The notes under the pieces were generated by a model. It saw only the letters and a list, made by a program, of their open reading frames with translations, was not told the origin of the DNA and searched no databases. From contig MEEK01000010.1 of NCBI GenBank assembly GCA_001724425.1, positions 13,702 through 77,701 on the forward strand: DNA of 64,000 bases, written 5' to 3'. Of the stretch, positions 61,588 through 64,000 are shown piece by piece (position 1 is the first letter of the stretch; each line of letters opens with the position of its first letter). This DNA comes from Microbacterium sp. SCN 70-27 (GTDB taxonomy: Bacteria; Actinomycetota; Actinomycetes; Actinomycetales; Microbacteriaceae). The translations under genes and the position numbers were made by a program.

Positions 61588-62331
61588 ATGACCTCCGAGA
61601 ACCTGGCCGCGCCCGAGGCCCCCGCGATGAGGCCGCGCCGTCGCCGACGCCGCGGGATCTGGCCTCTTGTCCGCGACATCCTTGTGATCGTCGTCGTGGC
61701 CGTCCTCGTCTCGTTCGTCATCAAGACGTTCTTCGTGCGCTCGTTCTACATCCCGTCGGGATCGATGGAGCAGACGCTCCTCATCAAGGACCGGATCCTC
61801 GTCGACGAGTTCACCCCGCACTTCTCGGGGTACGAGCGCGGCGACGTCATCGTGTTCCGCGATCCGGGCGGCTGGCTTCCGGTCTCCGCGACGCCCCCGC
61901 GCCCCCCGCTCGTGGAGGCATGGGACTGGGTGCTCTCCCTCGTCGGCATCTCCGCACCCGACAGCGAGGACCACCTCATCAAGCGGATCATCGGTGTCGG
62001 CGGAGACCACGTCGTCTGTTGCAACGCGCTCGGGCAGGTGACCGTCAACGGCACTCCGATCGACGAGACGCGGTACCTCGACCTCGCACCGGGCCAGAGC
62101 GCACCTGTCGTCAAGCCCTACGACGTCACCGTCCCCGAGGGATCCTTCTGGGTGCTGGGCGACAACCGCGATCACTCGCAGGATTCCCGCTACAACACCG
62201 ACCAGCCCTCGCACGGCTTCGTCCCCGAGCAGAACGTCGTCGGACGGGCTTTCCTCATCACCTGGCCGTTCTCGCGCTTCGGCGGCATCGACTTCCATCA
62301 CGACGTGTTCGCCGGGGTGCCGAAGGGATGA
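61588..62331 (+). CDS. lepB: Signal peptidase I
   Basis: This 247-residue membrane protease removes signal peptides from exported proteins. It has one N-terminal transmembrane helix (~26-49), the catalytic serine in 'YIPSGSMEQTL' (Ser59), the general-base lysine in 'LIKRIIGVGGD' (Lys132) and 'VLGDNRDHSQDSR'. A loop between them (~95-125) is longer than in short SPases. It overlaps rnhB by 4 bp. Confidence 0.96.
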   Translation: MTSENLAAPEAPAMRPRRRRRRGIWPLVRDILVIVVVAVLVSFVIKTFFVRSFYIPSGSMEQTLLIKDRILVDEFTPHFSGYERGDVIVFRDPGGWLPVSATPPRPPLVEAWDWVLSLVGISAPDSEDHLIKRIIGVGGDHVVCCNALGQVTVNGTPIDETRYLDLAPGQSAPVVKPYDVTVPEGSFWVLGDNRDHSQDSRYNTDQPSHGFVPEQNVVGRAFLITWPFSRFGGIDFHHDVFAGVPKG

Positions 62332-62987
62332 CCGTGATCACGCCTCGCCTCACGGTCGAGCGTCGGCTGCTGCGGGAGCACGCCCTCATCATCGCGTGCG
62401 ACGAGGTGGGCCGCGGGGCGCTTGCGGGCCCGGTCGCGGTCGGAGCGGTGACGGTGGATGCCGCGCGGGCCCGCCGCCGCGTGCCGGAGGGTCTGCGCGA
62501 CTCGAAGCTCGTCGCCGAGCGGCGTCGCCCCGAGGTGGCGCAGCGTGCGGCGGACTGGGTGGGCGCGTCGGCTGTCGGGTGGGCGAGCGCCGCGGAGATC
62601 GACGAGGTCGGGATCCTCCGGGCACTCGGGCTTGCGGCACTGCGCGCGATCGCGGACCTGCGCGCGGCGGGCGTCGTCCCGGAAGAGGCGGTGGTCGTCC
62701 TCGACGGCAACCACGACTACATCACGCCGGCGGGCGGCGCGGGCCTTCGGGTGCAGCCGATCGTGAAGGCAGACCGCGACCTGGCATCCGCCGCCGCGGC
62801 ATCCGTTCTCGCGAAGGTCGCGCGCGACGACCTCATGGTGCGTCTGCACGACGAGGCGCCCGTATACCAGTGGTCGCGCAACAAGGGGTACGCGAGTGCG
62901 GAGCATCGTGCCGCGATCAGCTCGCACGGTCTCAGCGCGCACCACCGCGCCTCGTGGGCGATCGCCGATGCGCCGACGCTGTTCTGA
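62328..62987 (+). CDS. rnhB: Ribonuclease HII
   Basis: This 219-residue enzyme cuts RNA in RNA/DNA hybrids and removes misincorporated ribonucleotides. It has 'ACDEVGRGALAGPVAVGAV' (catalytic Asp-Glu), 'DGNHDYITP' and 'YASAEHRAAISSHG'. ATG at 62328 overlaps the lepB stop (ATGA). Length is normal. Confidence 0.95.
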   Translation: MTVITPRLTVERRLLREHALIIACDEVGRGALAGPVAVGAVTVDAARARRRVPEGLRDSKLVAERRRPEVAQRAADWVGASAVGWASAAEIDEVGILRALGLAALRAIADLRAAGVVPEEAVVVLDGNHDYITPAGGAGLRVQPIVKADRDLASAAAASVLAKVARDDLMVRLHDEAPVYQWSRNKGYASAEHRAAISSHGLSAHHRASWAIADAPTLF

Positions 62988-63010
62988 GCGCCGCCTAGAC
63001 TGGACGCACC

Positions 63011-63334
63011 ATGGATGACGAAGTCTTCGAGGATTACGACCGCGAGCTCGAGCTGGCTCTGTACAAGGAGTACCGCGACGTCGTATCGCAGTTCGCGTAT
63101 GTGATCGAGACCGAGCGGCGCTTCTATCTCGCGAACGACGTGAACGTCGTCCGCCGTGACACGGAGCACGACTTCTACTTCGAGATCTCGATGACCGATG
63201 TCTGGGTCTGGGACATCTATCGCGCCGACCGCTTCGTGAAGTCGGTCCGTGTGCTCACGTTCAAGGACGTCAACGTCGAGGAGCTGCAGCGCCGCGACTT
63301 CCAGCTGCCCGAGGAACTGTCGCTCGACACCTGA
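63011..63334 (+). CDS. DUF2469 protein
   Basis: This 107-residue acidic protein ('EDYDRELELALYKEYRDVV', 'YLANDVNVVRRD', 'DVWVWDIYRADRFVKSV') is the actinobacteria-specific DUF2469, nearly always encoded between rnhB and yraN. Function unknown. TAGACT ends 9 nt before the ATG. Confidence 0.92.
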   Translation: MDDEVFEDYDRELELALYKEYRDVVSQFAYVIETERRFYLANDVNVVRRDTEHDFYFEISMTDVWVWDIYRADRFVKSVRVLTFKDVNVEELQRRDFQLPEELSLDT

Positions 63335-63435
63335 GCGCCGCATCGCCCTCTCCCCAGCAGGGGATTTCGTCGATCCATCCACGGATCGGCTGATTCGCCG
63401 GGCGCGGTGATCGCGGTTTCCGTCACGATGCCTGC

Positions 63436-63798
63436 ATGGCAGACAAGGACGTGCGAGGGCGCGCGGGCGAGGATCGCGCCGCCGCGTACCTGCGGACGCA
63501 GGGGTACGCCCTGCTCGACCGCAATTGGCGGTGCGCGCAGGGGGAGATCGACATCGTCGCGGCGCGCGGGGGAGAGCTCGTCGTCGTCGAGGTGAAGACC
63601 CGTCGGACGGAGTCGTTCGGCCACCCCTTCGAGGCCATCGATCGGCGCAAGCGGGACCGGCTCTGGCGACTGTCGGCGGCGTGGGTCGCCGCACATCCGG
63701 ATGCCGCGCGGCACCGCCGCCTGCGCATCGACGTCATCGGGATCATCGGTGACGACCCCGCCCATGCGTCACTGGAACATCTCGAGGGGTTGGAATGA
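63436..63798 (+). CDS. yraN: YraN/UPF0102 nuclease-fold protein
   Basis: This 120-residue protein has the restriction-endonuclease-like fold: 'RAGEDRAAAYLRTQGY', 'GEIDIVAARGGELVVVEVKT' (E-x-D...E-x-K). Its role is uncertain, with links to Holliday-junction or DNA processing. It overlaps comM by 4 bp. The 101 bp upstream hold no other clear feature. Confidence 0.92.
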   Translation: MADKDVRGRAGEDRAAAYLRTQGYALLDRNWRCAQGEIDIVAARGGELVVVEVKTRRTESFGHPFEAIDRRKRDRLWRLSAAWVAAHPDAARHRRLRIDVIGIIGDDPAHASLEHLEGLE

Positions 63799-64000
63799 CC
63801 GTCGCGCGCACGTGGGGTGTGGTCCTCACCGGCATTCAGGGCGACCTCGTCGAGGTCGAGGCAGACCTCTCGCAGCAGACACCGGGCTTCACGATCATCG
63901 GCCTTGCGGACAAGGCCATCGGCGAGGCGACGCAGCGCGTGCACAACGCGTGCGCGAACAGCGGGCTGCCGCTGCCGCGTCGGAAACTCACGGTGAATCT
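63795..64000 (+). CDS. comM: ComM/YifB-like Mg-chelatase-family ATPase (5' part)
   Basis: Only the first 68 codons are in the window. They read 'MTVARTWGVVLTGIQGDLVE', 'GFTIIGLADKAIGEATQRVH' and 'LPLPRRKLTVNL', the N-terminal chelatase-insert domain of YifB/ComM. The family is a AAA+ helicase for branch migration in natural transformation. ATG overlaps the yraN stop codon. dprA would be expected next, outside the window. Confidence 0.92.
   Translation, partial: MTVARTWGVVLTGIQGDLVEVEADLSQQTPGFTIIGLADKAIGEATQRVHNACANSGLPLPRRKLTVN

Overview
The window is high-GC chromosomal DNA from an actinobacterium. Codon use, the frequent GGATGCC/GGCATCC strings, gene order (leuCD-murA-plsC-gpsA-ddl-DUF3515-thiL-rsmD-recG-coaD-DUF177-rpmF-rnc-mutM; smc-ftsY; ffh; rpsP-khpA-rimM-trmD; rplS-lepB-rnhB-DUF2469-yraN-comM) and actinobacteria-restricted families (DUF3515, DUF2469) point to Microbacteriaceae, most likely a Microbacterium relative. 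This placement is inference from sequence and gene order only.

Layout. 0.1-7.9 kb holds a YtrA-type GntR/membrane-protein pair with two operator-like repeats, a divergent PLP enzyme/LysR pair, a methyltransferase, gltX and a GT39-like membrane glycosyltransferase. 8.0-12.4 kb is a tRNA-Gln followed by a lower-GC island: a KAP-type P-loop NTPase gene abuts a gene for an Abi-C/HEPN-like protein, and the pair lies between two severed C-terminal ends of large serine recombinases. The right junction also truncates a short-chain dehydrogenase gene. This looks like a small integrated phage-defence island. 12.4-19.2 kb carries two PAP2 enzymes (one fused to a diacylglycerol-kinase domain), a stand-alone GmrSD-like DUF262/DUF1524 protein, a 2OG-Fe(II) oxygenase-like protein with an iron-box-like sequence, and a heptad-repeat membrane protein. 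19.5-23.7 kb is a fructose PTS operon (fruR-fruK-fruA-ptsH). 23.8-27.7 kb has an MBL-fold hydrolase, tRNA-Glu, a sigma factor/DUF4349 pair, and a TerC-family transporter behind a yybP-ykoY-like riboswitch.

27.7-42.1 kb is a housekeeping run: leuCD behind a leucine leader peptide, cell-wall and phospholipid genes, thiamine kinase, recG, coaD, rpmF, rnc, mutM. 42.1-45.5 kb holds acetyltransferases, an endonuclease/exonuclease/phosphatase-fold membrane protein and two tiny ORFs. 45.6-64 kb contains smc, ftsY, lipBA, ffh, a GCS2-like ligase, the rpsP-trmD operon, map, rplS, lepB, rnhB, yraN and the start of comM. Together these genes cover co-translational targeting (ftsY, ffh, lepB), ribosome and tRNA maturation, and chromosome maintenance.

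Two themes recur. At least 18 start codons, on both strands, sit 6-9 nt downstream of a TANNNT hexamer, suggesting leaderless transcription. The island at 8.1-12.1 kb is the main accessory segment and the best candidate for an undescribed system.
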